64,000 nt of DNA from Nonomuraea turcica (GCF_030718205.1 NZ_JAUZQF010000005.1:62001-126000), one strand, 5' to 3'; positions 50,768 through 62,463 are shown, counted from the first letter of the stretch. Translations and numbers: made by a program. The notes: generated by a model not told the origin, from the sequence alone.

Positions 50768-51576
50768 GACGGACGTTCCTGCTGGAGATCGTCATGATCG
50801 CGGTGGCGGTGGCGTTCCTCTTCCCCGTCTACAGCCTGATCTCGTTGTCACTGAAGGATCCCGCGCAGATCGCGCAGGCGCCGCTGGCCCTGCCCAACCC
50901 GCCCACGCTCGACAATTTCGGCAAGGCCTGGACGGCGGCGGCGCTCGGCCCGTCCCTGGTGAACAGCACGGTGATCACCGTGGTCAGCCTCATCGCGCTG
51001 ATCGCGCTCGGCTCGTTCGCCGCCTACTTCCTGGCCCGGGTGCAGACCCGGCTCGGCTACGGCCTGTACATCCTGTTCCTGCTCGGCATCGTGCTGCCCT
51101 TCCAGCTCGGCATGATCCCGCTCTACCAGCTGGTCACCGACCTCGGGCTGATCGGCACGCACGCCGGGATGATCCTCTTCTACACCGGCATCCAGCTCCC
51201 TTTCACCGTCTTCCTCTACACCGGCTTCATCCGCGCGCTGCCCGGCGAGTACGCCAGCGCCGCCCAGATCGACGGCGCCTCGCACCTGACGGCGTTCACC
51301 CGGGTGGTCTTCCCGCTGCTGCGGCCGATCACCGGCACCGTGCTGATCCTCAACGCGGTGTTCATCTGGAACGACTTCTTCACCCCGCTGCTGTACCTCG
51401 GCGGCTCCGGTTTCGAGACGGTCCCGGTCAGCGTCTTCGCCTTCGTCGGCCAGTACGTCTCCGACCACGGCCTGGTCTTCGCCGGGCTCGTGCTGGGCGC
51501 GCTGCCCATCGTGGTGGTGTTCCTGGCGCTGCAGCGCTACGTGATCAAGGGGTTCTCGAGCGGGCTGAAGGGATGA
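50764..51576 (+). CDS. Carbohydrate ABC permease, MalG type
   Basis: GTG 50764 overlaps the preceding stop; 270 aa. Six helices (FLLEIVMIAVAVAFLFPVYS onward), the EAA loop PGEYASAAQIDGASHLTAFT and the ending IVVVFLALQRYVIKGFSSGLKG are typical of MalG-type permeases. The next gene, a GH106-like glycosidase, starts within its stop codon. The cotranscribed enzyme suggests that imported sugar is further hydrolysed inside the cell. Confidence 0.92.
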   Translation: MRRTFLLEIVMIAVAVAFLFPVYSLISLSLKDPAQIAQAPLALPNPPTLDNFGKAWTAAALGPSLVNSTVITVVSLIALIALGSFAAYFLARVQTRLGYGLYILFLLGIVLPFQLGMIPLYQLVTDLGLIGTHAGMILFYTGIQLPFTVFLYTGFIRALPGEYASAAQIDGASHLTAFTRVVFPLLRPITGTVLILNAVFIWNDFFTPLLYLGGSGFETVPVSVFAFVGQYVSDHGLVFAGLVLGALPIVVVFLALQRYVIKGFSSGLKG

Positions 51577-54500
51577 ACCTCCGGGATGTGCTCCGCGAGC
51601 CGCCCGCCTCGCACTCGCCGGCGGCCATCTGGTGGTGGAGCGGTGAGCCGCTGCGCCGCGACCGGCTGCGCTGGCAGATGGAGCGCCTGGTCGAAGGGGG
51701 CGTCCGTAACCTCGTCATCCTCAACCTCGCGCCGTCGGGGCCGCTGTTCGGCTCGGACGCCGACGACCCGCCGTTCCTGTCCGAGGCGTGGTGGGAGCTG
51801 CTGGACGGGGTCTGCGGCGACGCCTTCGAACTGGGCGCCTTCCTGTGGTTCTACGACCAGCTCGGCTTCTCCGGCGCCGGCCTGCAGGCCCGCCTCGTCC
51901 AGGAGCATCCGGAGTTCGCCGGGCAGTGGCTGGCGGCCGACGGGTCGGTCTCCAGCCGCGGTTTCGACTACCTGTCCCCGACTGCCTGCGCCGTGCTGCT
52001 CGACCGGGTGCACGGGGAGTTCGAGCGCCGCCTCGGGCATTGGTTCGGCCGGGTGATCGCGGGGTCGTTCCAGGATGAGCTGCCGACCCTGCCCACCTGG
52101 TCGGCCACGTTCGCCGAGGAGTACGCGGCCAGGCGCGGCGGGCCGTTCTCGATCGGTGACCCCGACTGGGAGGCGTACCAGCTCACCCGCGCCGAGCTGG
52201 CCGAGGAGGCGTTCTTCCGGCCGCTTGCGGACTGGCACCGGCGCCACGGCCTGCTCCACGGCTGCGACCAGCAGGATCCGGCCCGGGCCGGCCATCCGGT
52301 CGACGGGGTGCGGCTCTACGCCGACTACGCGCGGACCCACCGCTGGTTCAGCGCGCCGGGCTCCGACCACCACGGGGACGCGCGCCTGCACTCTTCCCTC
52401 GCCCACCTCTACGGCAGGCCGCGCACCTGGATCGAGGCGTTTCACTCCAGCGGGTGGGGCGGCACGCTGGAGGAGACCTTCGACTGGCTGCTGCCCTGGC
52501 TGCGGGCCGGCGCCACCCTGTACAACCCGCATGCCGTCTACTACACCACCAGGCGCGGCTGGTGGGAGTGGGCGCCGCCGTCCACCGACTGGCGCCAGCC
52601 GTACTGGCGGCACCACCGGGTCTTCGCCGACGCGGTCACCCGCCTGTGCGCCGCCTTGTCGCTGGGGCGGCACGCCTGCGACGTCGCCGTCCTGCTGCCC
52701 GCCACGACCGCGCGGGCGGGCACGCCCGCGGACCGGCCCGCCGAGCCGGACGGCGCGGCGGCGCGGGCCCAGCGCGTCTACCGGGAGATCGTGGGCGACA
52801 TGGCCTGGTTCGCGGCCGCACCCGGCGCCCTTGACCGGCTCTGTCTCGACGCCGACGTGATCGACGAGGACTCTGTGCGGCGCGCGGACGTGGCCGGCGG
52901 GCGGCTGGCCGTCTCCACCGAGGCCTACCGGGCCATCGTCCTGCCCGCCGTCACGGCCATCGACGAGGACGTCGCCGCCCGCCTCGACGCGTTCGCCGCG
53001 GCCGGCGGGCTGCTGGTCGCCGTGGCCGCGCTGCCGGACTCACCGCGGCTGCGCGCCCGCTTCGCGAGCGGCGGCGGCGCGGTGTTCGCGCCGTCGAGCG
53101 AGCAGCTCGGGCAGGCGCTGGCGGGGCTCGAGCGGCGGGTGGAGGCGCCGGTCCCGCCGCTGGTCCGCGAGATCGGCGACACCACGGTGGTGTTCCTGAC
53201 CGCCGCGTTCCCCATGGCCAGCAGGATCGGCGTCGGCCGGCCCGAGGCGCGCGGCGTCGACCTGGGCTGGCTGGACGCCGCCATCGACTTCGACCCCGGC
53301 AGGTACGCACGCGAGATGCGGATCACGGTGCGGGGCGTCTCGGGGACGCCGCTGCTGGCGGACCTCTTCGGCGGCGGCGAGCCGAGGGCGCTGCCGTACC
53401 GGGCGGACGGCGACGCCGTGGAGGTCGTCGTGCCGTTCGACGACGGACCGGCCGCGCTGCTGATCTTCGACGGCACCGAGGCCGAGCCCGTGCCGCCGCC
53501 CCCCGCCTACCGGCACGAGCTCGACCTCGGCGCGGAGTGGGACGTCGAACTCGTGCCCACCCTCGACGACACCTGGGCGGACTTCGGCACCACGAGCGCC
53601 ACCGTCGAACGCTGGACGCTGCGCACACCCGGCGGCGAGCACGTGCACGCCACCTTCGGCCCGCGGGGCGAGCAGCGGATCGGGGACGCCCCGTGGACGC
53701 CCTCGGTGTGGTCGGCCTCGCGCGGGCTGCGCAAGGACCCCATCCACCGCGACACGCTGGGGCCGAAGGGCCACGTGCCGGCGGAGTTCCTCGCCTTCGG
53801 CCGCGTGCGGGCGGGCGAGCGGGCCCGCTTCCGCAGCCTGCTCACCGTGCCCCCCGGTGGCGGATGGCTCGCGGTGGGTGCGGGCGCCGCCAAGACCGTC
53901 TGGCTGGACGGCGCCGAGCAGCCGCTCGACGACGCCGGGTACGCCGCCGTCTCGCGCTCGCCCCTCCCGCCCGGCGAGCAGGTGCTGGAGCTGCTCCTCG
54001 TCCCGGACGAGGAGCTTGACCTGCGCGCCTACGCGTGCCTGGTCGCCGATCCCGCCGACGCCGCCCGGCCGGAGTGGATCGGCGGCTCGCTGCTGGAGAC
54101 GACCGTGCGCCTCGGGGCGCCGCCGTACGAGGTGCTGCAGGTGGCCTCGACGTCGCCTTGCCGCGTGCTGGTCAACGGCGAGGAGGCGGGCAGGCAGGGC
54201 GGCTTCGACCCCTACGCGGACGCCGACATCCCGCGAGTGCGCCGCTACGACGTCTCCGGGCTGCTCCGGCGGGGCGACAACACGATCCGGGTGGTGTCGG
54301 ACGGCTGGGTGCTGGTGGACGGGCTGGTGGTCTCGGGCCCGCACTGGCCGTCGCGCCCGCGGGTACGGCGCCGCCAGCACGGCGACCCCGCCGCGTTGTA
54401 CCTGCGCCCCCGGCCGCACCCCCTTCCGGCGGCCGGCTGGCTCGACGGGCACCCCGCCGCGCTGCCCGCCACCTTCGCCGTGCCCGGCGCCCGGCCGGGA

Positions 54501-55022
54501 ACCGAGCGCTTCCTGCTGGATCCGCCGCCCGGAGTGACCGGGATCGAGGTGGACGCGGCATCCGGCGCCACGGTCCGGATCGCCGGCGGCACCGAACTGG
54601 AGGTGACGACGGCGCCCGGCGCGCAGTCAGGCGCGGCGCTCGCCGGTCCGGTGCGCTTCACCTGCGGTCCCGGCCGGATGCGGCTCGGGGACTGGGAGGA
54701 ACGCGGGCTGGCCGGCTACAGCGGCGGCGTCCGCTACCGCACCACGGTCACCGCCGCGGCCGGGCCCGGCCTCCTCGATCTCGGCAGAGTACGCGGCACC
54801 GCGGAGGTGACGGTGAACGGGCGGCCGTGCGGCATCCGGGTGTGCTCGCCCTACACCTTCGACGTCCGCCTGGACAGCGGGGACAATACGGTCGAGATCC
54901 TCGTGCTCGGCACCCTCGGCCCCTACCTGGACGAGGTCAGCCCGACGCACTTCGTCTTCCCCGGCCAGCGCGTCACCGGCCTGTTCGGCTCCGTACGCCT
55001 GCGGTGGGCGGCGGGTGCCTGA
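51573..55022 (+). CDS. GH106-like glycoside hydrolase (alpha-L-rhamnosidase family)
   Basis: A 1149-aa protein without signal peptide, so probably cytosolic. The opening LREPPASHSPAAIWWWSGEPL and LDGVCGDAFELGAFLWFYDQ match the GH106 barrel. FSFQDELPTLPTW-type (GSFQDELPTL, about residue 160) carries likely acidic catalytic residues. The region about 560-1149 is beta-sandwich, with sugar-binding stretches (LLVPDEELDLRAYACLV; LDLGRVRGTAEVTVNGRPCG and a final FVFPGQRVTGLFGSVRLRW). It overlaps the permease by 4 bp. Members release L-rhamnose from pectic side chains. The other possibility is a related GH2-like clan enzyme. Confidence 0.75.
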   Translation: MNLRDVLREPPASHSPAAIWWWSGEPLRRDRLRWQMERLVEGGVRNLVILNLAPSGPLFGSDADDPPFLSEAWWELLDGVCGDAFELGAFLWFYDQLGFSGAGLQARLVQEHPEFAGQWLAADGSVSSRGFDYLSPTACAVLLDRVHGEFERRLGHWFGRVIAGSFQDELPTLPTWSATFAEEYAARRGGPFSIGDPDWEAYQLTRAELAEEAFFRPLADWHRRHGLLHGCDQQDPARAGHPVDGVRLYADYARTHRWFSAPGSDHHGDARLHSSLAHLYGRPRTWIEAFHSSGWGGTLEETFDWLLPWLRAGATLYNPHAVYYTTRRGWWEWAPPSTDWRQPYWRHHRVFADAVTRLCAALSLGRHACDVAVLLPATTARAGTPADRPAEPDGAAARAQRVYREIVGDMAWFAAAPGALDRLCLDADVIDEDSVRRADVAGGRLAVSTEAYRAIVLPAVTAIDEDVAARLDAFAAAGGLLVAVAALPDSPRLRARFASGGGAVFAPSSEQLGQALAGLERRVEAPVPPLVREIGDTTVVFLTAAFPMASRIGVGRPEARGVDLGWLDAAIDFDPGRYAREMRITVRGVSGTPLLADLFGGGEPRALPYRADGDAVEVVVPFDDGPAALLIFDGTEAEPVPPPPAYRHELDLGAEWDVELVPTLDDTWADFGTTSATVERWTLRTPGGEHVHATFGPRGEQRIGDAPWTPSVWSASRGLRKDPIHRDTLGPKGHVPAEFLAFGRVRAGERARFRSLLTVPPGGGWLAVGAGAAKTVWLDGAEQPLDDAGYAAVSRSPLPPGEQVLELLLVPDEELDLRAYACLVADPADAARPEWIGGSLLETTVRLGAPPYEVLQVASTSPCRVLVNGEEAGRQGGFDPYADADIPRVRRYDVSGLLRRGDNTIRVVSDGWVLVDGLVVSGPHWPSRPRVRRRQHGDPAALYLRPRPHPLPAAGWLDGHPAALPATFAVPGARPGTERFLLDPPPGVTGIEVDAASGATVRIAGGTELEVTTAPGAQSGAALAGPVRFTCGPGRMRLGDWEERGLAGYSGGVRYRTTVTAAAGPGLLDLGRVRGTAEVTVNGRPCGIRVCSPYTFDVRLDSGDNTVEILVLGTLGPYLDEVSPTHFVFPGQRVTGLFGSVRLRWAAGA

Positions 55023-55042
55023 CCTCGGCGCCGCAGGTCCTG

Positions 55043-55642
55043 TCAGGCGCCCGGGTTTTCCGGCGGCGCGAGAAGGACGCGGATCAGCGGTGTGGCCAGG
55101 CGGAGGATGTCCTCCAGCGGAGCGCCGGCCAGGTCCGGAGTGCGCAGGACGCAGCGGTGGGTGGTGATGCCGAACATGATCGCCCCGGCCAGCGCCGCCC
55201 GCAGCCGCGGATCCGGCCCCTCCAGGCGCCGGGCGATCCGGTCGATGGCCTCGGTGGTGACGTGCCTGCGCAGCAGCTCGGCGGCCTCCTCGCTGGTCAG
55301 GCTGGTGCGCAGGAGCACGGCCATGGGGCTGTCGGGGTCGGCGGCCCAGCGCTGGAGCATGGCACGCAGGTAGTTTTCCGCCGAGGCGGCCGGATCACCC
55401 CCCACGGTGAGCGCGTCGACCTCCAGGTCGAAGGCGACGGCCTCGCGGAAGAGCTGCTGCTTGGTTCCGAAGTATTGGATCACCGAGGACTTGTCCACGT
55501 GCGCCTCGGCGGCGATGGCACGGACGGTGGCGCGGTCGTAGCCCACTCTCCCGAACACCCGCCGCGCCGCTTGCAGGATGCGGCGGCGGGTGCGCTCGCC
55601 CTTGCGCTCCGGGCCCCCGGCCTGCTCGGCGGCACTGGTCAC
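55043..55642 (-). CDS. TetR family regulator
   Basis: A 199-aa regulator with the HTH at about 15-65 (RRRILQAARRVFGRVGYDRATVRAIAAEAHVDKSSVIQYFGTKQQL, written here in pieces: RVGYDRATVRAIAAEAHVDK). The C-terminal domain (NYLRAMLQRWAADPDSPMAV; LLRRHVTTEAIDRIAR) is generic. It converges on the GH106-like gene 20 bp away and lies 60 bp from the sulfotransferase gene on the same strand, which it may control. The ligand is unknown. Confidence 0.85.
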   Translation of the reverse strand: MTSAAEQAGGPERKGERTRRRILQAARRVFGRVGYDRATVRAIAAEAHVDKSSVIQYFGTKQQLFREAVAFDLEVDALTVGGDPAASAENYLRAMLQRWAADPDSPMAVLLRTSLTSEEAAELLRRHVTTEAIDRIARRLEGPDPRLRAALAGAIMFGITTHRCVLRTPDLAGAPLEDILRLATPLIRVLLAPPENPGA

Positions 55643-55702
55643 TGCTGGTCACCTCTCCCGTGCAGGCCGATGCTACCGCCGAGCGCGCCCGGCCCCGGCC
55701 TG

Positions 55703-56434
55703 TCAGTGGCCGGGCTCGCCGAACGGGAACGCCGACATGTCGCCCTCCTGCATCCGCTCGAACGCCTGCCGCATCGACTCGGCGTCATTCAGATGCGGGA
55801 ACGGCTCCCCAGCGGGCACGTCCACGCCGAGGAAGGCGCACAGCGGCTCCCACCCCTCCCGCACGTCGAACACCAGCAGCCGCTGCTCGGGAACGCCTTC
55901 CTTCACCGCCGCCACGTGCCGCTCGAACACCGCCACGGCCGCGTCCTCGTCCACCATGTCTCCCCCGAAGTGCCAGTCGGAGCCGAAGTAGGCCTGGCCG
56001 ATCTGGTCCATCGCCGGCCGCATCCGCTCCATGGAGGCGAAGATCTGGCGGACGGCCTCGGGCAGGTCCGCGGGCAGCTCCGCCGACAGGTCCGGGCGGT
56101 TCTCACCGGACAGGAGCATCCGCACGCTCGGATACCACTTGCGCGGGTCGCGTACGGTGAGCACGATCTTCGCCTCGGGGAAGGCGTCGGCCAGTTCCCG
56201 CCAGTAGTGGCTGGCGGGCCAGTCCTGGGTCGCCTGGTAGCCCGCGAACACCCGGCTCCAGTCTTCGCGCGTCTTCACTTCGCCGGCGGCCACCGACAGC
56301 CACCGGTCGACATGGTCGGGGTGGGTCATCACCTCGGCCATGTGGTAGCAGGGGTCGAAACCCAGCCGTTCCAGGGCGGCCTTGGTCGAGGTGGTGCCGG
56401 TGCGCGGAAGACCCGCGCCGATGACCTTGAGCAT
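55703..56434 (-). CDS. Sulfotransferase-family P-loop protein
   Basis: A 243-aa protein from ATG 56434 (AGGGG upstream; ATG 56452 adds 6 residues). The 5'-phosphosulfate loop is GLPRTGTTSTKAALERLG (8-25) and the 3'-phosphate motif is IVLTVRDPRKWYPSV (about 95-109). These fit the actinobacterial sulfotransferase group often seen beside secondary metabolism or TetR genes. PAPS would be the donor; the acceptor is unknown. It is transcribed towards the TetR gene. Confidence 0.85.
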   Translation of the reverse strand: MLKVIGAGLPRTGTTSTKAALERLGFDPCYHMAEVMTHPDHVDRWLSVAAGEVKTREDWSRVFAGYQATQDWPASHYWRELADAFPEAKIVLTVRDPRKWYPSVRMLLSGENRPDLSAELPADLPEAVRQIFASMERMRPAMDQIGQAYFGSDWHFGGDMVDEDAAVAVFERHVAAVKEGVPEQRLLVFDVREGWEPLCAFLGVDVPAGEPFPHLNDAESMRQAFERMQEGDMSAFPFGEPGH

Positions 56435-56523
56435 GTCGACGTCCCCTGTCATGTCCGCTGACCTGTCGCCTTCAGGCTAGGAGGACCGGGGGCAAATCTC
56501 AACACTTGTTTATTTCGCGAAAA

Positions 56524-56555
56524 CGCCCGGGCCGGCCTCGCGGCCGGCCCGGGCG
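56524..56555 (-). terminator. Terminator of katG
   Basis: A perfect 14-bp inverted repeat with loop TCGC (minus strand: GCGA) lies 7 bases beyond the katG stop at 56562. On the minus strand it is followed by TTTTCGCG, a short U-run. Very GC-rich, a strong intrinsic terminator. Confidence 0.85.
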
Positions 56556-56561
56556 TGATGC

Positions 56562-58808
<2,247 letters not shown>

Positions 58809-59264
58809 CTATGCGATATCGGTGCTCAGGAGATTGCGGGCGCTGGAACAGTCGGGGCACAGGCCCCAGTAGATGACCTCGGCCTCGTCGATCACGAAAC
58901 CTTGGTCGTTGGACGCCGTCAGGCAGGGCGCCTCGCCGACCGCGCAGTCGACGTCGGCGACGACACCGCACGACCGGCACACGGCGTGGTGGTGGTTGTC
59001 GCCGACGCGTCCCTCGAACCGGGCCGGGCTGCCCTGCGGTTCGATGCGGCGCAGGAGTCCCGCCGCGGTGAGTGCGTGGAGGGCCTCGTACACGGCTTGG
59101 AGGGAGACGTGGCCTACGCGATCGCGCACCCCGGAGGCGATCGCCTCGACGTCGAGGTGGTCACCCTGCCGGACGGTGTCGAGCAGCGCGACGCGGGCGG
59201 CCGTCACCCGCAGGCCTGCCCCGCGCAGCTCCTCGGCGGCGCTCGGGGTCTGGGGTGCGGTCAT
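58809..59264 (-). CDS. furA: Fur-family repressor FurA
   Basis: A 151-aa Fur protein. The winged HTH lies at about 10-75 (RVTAARVALLDTV, HVSLQAVYEALHALTAAGLL) and the metal sites are in DNHHHAVCRSCGVVADVDC (HHH and CxxC) and YWGLCPDCSSAR (second CxxC). The two CxxC pairs should bind structural zinc. It represses itself and katG until metal is lost or peroxide oxidises it, as known for mycobacterial FurA. It is followed after 15 bp by katG. The start lies 9 nt beyond a good -10 box, so the message may be leaderless. Confidence 0.95.
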   Translation of the reverse strand: MTAPQTPSAAEELRGAGLRVTAARVALLDTVRQGDHLDVEAIASGVRDRVGHVSLQAVYEALHALTAAGLLRRIEPQGSPARFEGRVGDNHHHAVCRSCGVVADVDCAVGEAPCLTASNDQGFVIDEAEVIYWGLCPDCSSARNLLSTDIA

Positions 59265-59265
59265 G

Positions 59266-59300
59266 GGCCAAACCTATAGGCATAAACGCGAATAGTTCAA
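59266..59300 (-). promoter_or_regulatory. furA promoter, apparently leaderless
   Basis: On the minus strand, TTGAAC (59300-59295) and TATAGG (59278-59273) are 16 bp apart, and the furA ATG begins at 59264. Transcription would start at about 59266, almost at the start codon. The AT-rich stretch CGTTTATGCCTATAGG between the boxes is the likely FurA site. Confidence 0.6.
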
Positions 59301-59500
59301 GACAACGAACCGTACAAGTTTAGCCAACCGCGGGCGAGGTCCGTCTCTTCGATGGCGTGACGGGCCGTCCGGATGGCGGGCTTGGACGCGGCGGCCGGCG
59401 CCTTGCCGTCCGGGCTGGAGGCGACCGCATGGACCGAGCCGGTGTGGCCGGTCAGCGTGGCGAGTTCGGCGCGCCGGCCGTGCTCCCCCGTGCGAGTCGA
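59297..59500 (-). pseudogene. WD40-repeat remnant
   Basis: The minus strand reads AELATLTGHTGSVHAVASSP and DGKAPAAASKP, a single WD40-repeat motif (LTGHTGxVxAVAxSPDGK), then AIRTARHAIEETDLARGW, before a stop. It lacks the WD dipeptide and any start, so it is a decayed piece of a WD40-domain gene. The rest of 59265-59594 is the furA promoter and the upstream region of the phosphatase gene. Confidence 0.5.
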
Positions 59501-59594
59501 GCGATGGTCTGTGTGCGCTCTGTAGCTATACTGTGTACATATTCCCCCATCTTGACCCTGGTGACGACCCTGGCGACGTGGTGAAGGGCAGGGG

Positions 59595-62324
59595 ATGGGG
59601 ATGGGCGACGACCAGCATGCGCCCGGTCCGCGGTTCACAGGGGCGGGCCGGATCTCGGAGGAGCGGCAACGGCTGCTGTCCGGGGTGGGTGACGATCTGT
59701 GGGGGATCGAGCTCCTGCGGTTCGCGATCCAGCAGGCGGTGGCCGATCTTGCCGGGCTGGGCGGCATGGTGCACCTGGGCCGTCCCGGCCTCGGCGGCGG
59801 GCTGCGCCTGGTGGTGACCAGCGGCCTGCCTCCGGCCTTCGCCCAGGAATGGGAGCGTATTGACGGAAGCGGCCCGCTCGCCCCGGCGCGCGCGTTCCGG
59901 GACAGTGCGTTCGTGTGGGCGCCCTTGGCGAACCTCGTCCCTGGCATGCGCGAACCTGACGCGACGGCGGGCGAGTCCCGGGCGTGGCCGGCCGGTACGG
60001 CGATGGCGGCGGTCCCGCTGCTCGGCCCGGGCCGGCCGGTCGGCACGTTGTCGGTCGTGACGCTCTCCTCGCAGGAGCCGTCGGCCGGGCAACGAGCCTT
60101 TCTCGACATGCTGGGCCGATGGGCCGGCGAACGCCTGAGCAAGCCCTCCGGACCTCCGCCTGTTTCGAGCCTCCCGGGGAGCCAGGAACAGCCCACTGGC
60201 TCGCGTCTCCCGCAGGATCTGCCGGCGGTCGGCACCTGGGACTGGGACATCCGGACCGGTGACGTCACCTGGAACGACGCGACGCTCACCGCGTTCGGCA
60301 TCGCTCCTGAGACCTTCGACAGCCGGATCGAGACCTGGTTGGGCGCCGTCCACCCTGACGATCTGCCGTGGGTGCTGGCCGATATCGACGAGGCGATCCG
60401 CCTGGGACGGATGTACAGCACCGAATATCGGGTGTGCCGCCCGGACGGGACGACCGGCTGGGTACGGGTCCGCGGCCGATTGGTCGTCGATGAGAACGGT
60501 GAACCGGCACGCATGGTCGGCACCCTGTGGGACGTCACCCGGACACACGAGGCATTGGGGACGGTCACCGGTCCGCAGGCGCACAACTCCGAGCGCGCGG
60601 CCACCGAGCGGGCCTCCCGCATCAGCCAGTTGACCAGGGCGCTGGCCGAGGCGGTCACGGTGCAGGACGTGGTGGACGCCACCGCCGATCACATCCTGCC
60701 GTCGTTCGGCGCCGCCGGACTGATGCTCGCCTTCCGGGAGGGCGACCACCTGCGGCCGGTCGGGTTCACCGGATACTCCGCGGAGTTCATCGAGCGGATC
60801 TCCCGGATACCGGCCGGCTCGGGACTCCCGATCGCGGAGGTCCTGCGTCAGCGTAGCCCGCTGTTCATCACCTCGGTCGAGGAGTACATCGAGCGCTACC
60901 CGAAGACGGCCTTCCTGCCCGCGGCGGGAGGCAAGAAGGCGTGGGCCTTCCTGCCGCTGATCGCCTCCGGACGCCCGGTGGGCAGCTGTGTCGTCTCCTT
61001 CGCCGAGCCCCGCCAGTTCACCGGCGAGGAGCGCAACCTGCTCACCGCGCTCAGCGGGCTGGTCGCCCAGGCCATGGAACGGGCCCGCCTCTACGACAGG
61101 GAGCACACGCGCGCCAAGGAACTGCAGCGCGGCCTGCTCCCGCGCGAGCTGCCGCCGCTGCCCGCGGTCACCTCCGCGGCCCGCTACCTGCCCGCCGGCA
61201 CAGAGATGGAGGTGGGCGGCGACTGGTACGACGTCATCCCGCTGTCGGCGAACCGGGTCGCCATCGTCATCGGCGACGTCATGGGGCACGGCGTGTCCGA
61301 GGCCGTCACCATGGGCCGCCTGCGCACCGCCGTCCGTACCCTCGCCGACCTGGAGCTGCCTCCCGACGAACTGCTCACCCACCTCAACGACCTGGTCAGC
61401 GACCTCGGCGACGACTTCTACGCCACCTGCCTGTACCTGGTCTACGACCCCACCACCCGCGGCTGCGTCCTCACCCGCGCCGGCCATCCCCCGCCCGCCG
61501 TCGTCCACCCGGACGGCAGCGTGCACTTCCCCGACGCCGACCCGAACTCGCCCCTCGGCGCCGCCACCCCGCCCTTCGACACCGTGGAACTGGACCTGCC
61601 CGACGGCAGTCTGCTGGTGCTGTACACCGACGGCCTGGTCGAATCCTCCACTCTCGACATCGACCAGGGCATGGCTCATCTCGCCAAGGCCCTCACCAGC
61701 GCCGTCCGCGAGACTCTGCCCGGCACGGCGTGCCCGCACCGCGATCATGCCGCCGCTCCGGACGCGACGGGGCTTCGCTGCGCCGCATGCCTCGAAGCCC
61801 TGTGCGACAAACTCACCACCACCCTGCTGCCCACGGACGGCACCACCGACGACGCCGCCCTGCTGATCGCGCGCACCCACGCCCTGCCGGGCGACGACAT
61901 GGCCTCCTGGCCGCTGCCCGAGCACCCCAAGGCCGCGCGCCAGGCCCGCGAACACGTCCGGGCCCAGCTCAGCGCCTGGAACCTGGACGCCCTGTCGACG
62001 ACCACGGAACTGCTGGCCAGCGAGCTGGTCGGAAACGTCGTCCGGCACGCCAAGGGCCCCATTCAGCTTCGCCTGCTGCGCAGCGACGTCCTCACCTGCG
62101 AGGTCTCCGACGGCAGCCTCACCACCCCCCGCATCCGCCGCGCCGCAGAAACCGACGAGGGCGGACGCGGACTCCAGCTGGTGTCCGCCATCTCCCACCG
62201 CTGGGGCACCCGCTACACCGCCACCGGCAAATGCATCTGGACCGAACAGCCTCTGAAGGCCATCGCGCCCGCCCTGCTCACCGAGCACAGCGGCCTGGAC
62301 TTGTACGACCCTCTTGACGATTAG
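59595..62324 (+). CDS. GAF-PAS-GAF-SpoIIE phosphatase-HATPase regulator
   Basis: A 909-aa multi-domain signalling protein. GAF 1 spans about 40-190, PAS about 210-330 (WDWDIRTGDVTWN; AVHPDDLPWVLADIDEA; RPDGTTGWVRVRGRL), GAF 2 about 345-510, a PP2C/SpoIIE phosphatase about 530-770 (GGDWYDVIP; GDVMGHGVSEA; LVLYTDGLVESS; TDDAALLIAR: all metal Asp present) and an RsbW-like HATPase 790-905 (ELLASELVGNVVRHA; VSDGS; DEGGRGLQLV). It probably dephosphorylates an anti-sigma antagonist, with the kinase domain opposing it. An insertion with C713-P-H715-R-D-H718 and C729-A-A-C732 interrupts the phosphatase domain and could bind zinc. Confidence 0.93.
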   Translation: MGMGDDQHAPGPRFTGAGRISEERQRLLSGVGDDLWGIELLRFAIQQAVADLAGLGGMVHLGRPGLGGGLRLVVTSGLPPAFAQEWERIDGSGPLAPARAFRDSAFVWAPLANLVPGMREPDATAGESRAWPAGTAMAAVPLLGPGRPVGTLSVVTLSSQEPSAGQRAFLDMLGRWAGERLSKPSGPPPVSSLPGSQEQPTGSRLPQDLPAVGTWDWDIRTGDVTWNDATLTAFGIAPETFDSRIETWLGAVHPDDLPWVLADIDEAIRLGRMYSTEYRVCRPDGTTGWVRVRGRLVVDENGEPARMVGTLWDVTRTHEALGTVTGPQAHNSERAATERASRISQLTRALAEAVTVQDVVDATADHILPSFGAAGLMLAFREGDHLRPVGFTGYSAEFIERISRIPAGSGLPIAEVLRQRSPLFITSVEEYIERYPKTAFLPAAGGKKAWAFLPLIASGRPVGSCVVSFAEPRQFTGEERNLLTALSGLVAQAMERARLYDREHTRAKELQRGLLPRELPPLPAVTSAARYLPAGTEMEVGGDWYDVIPLSANRVAIVIGDVMGHGVSEAVTMGRLRTAVRTLADLELPPDELLTHLNDLVSDLGDDFYATCLYLVYDPTTRGCVLTRAGHPPPAVVHPDGSVHFPDADPNSPLGAATPPFDTVELDLPDGSLLVLYTDGLVESSTLDIDQGMAHLAKALTSAVRETLPGTACPHRDHAAAPDATGLRCAACLEALCDKLTTTLLPTDGTTDDAALLIARTHALPGDDMASWPLPEHPKAARQAREHVRAQLSAWNLDALSTTTELLASELVGNVVRHAKGPIQLRLLRSDVLTCEVSDGSLTTPRIRRAAETDEGGRGLQLVSAISHRWGTRYTATGKCIWTEQPLKAIAPALLTEHSGLDLYDPLDD

Positions 62325-62463
62325 CGGCCCATGACGGTCCTGCGGCGATGGGGTGGGCCGTTCCGCACGGAGAGTGCACATCTGGGGACGAACGGCATTT
62401 ACGGCGGTCTTAGGCGGCTTGATGCACTGTTATCGCATTGCATACCTATCGGGGAGGAACACC

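Noticed and set aside
59526..62381. A 951-aa minus-strand open frame
   Set aside because: It is antisense to the five-domain phosphatase, has low complexity and carries no motif.
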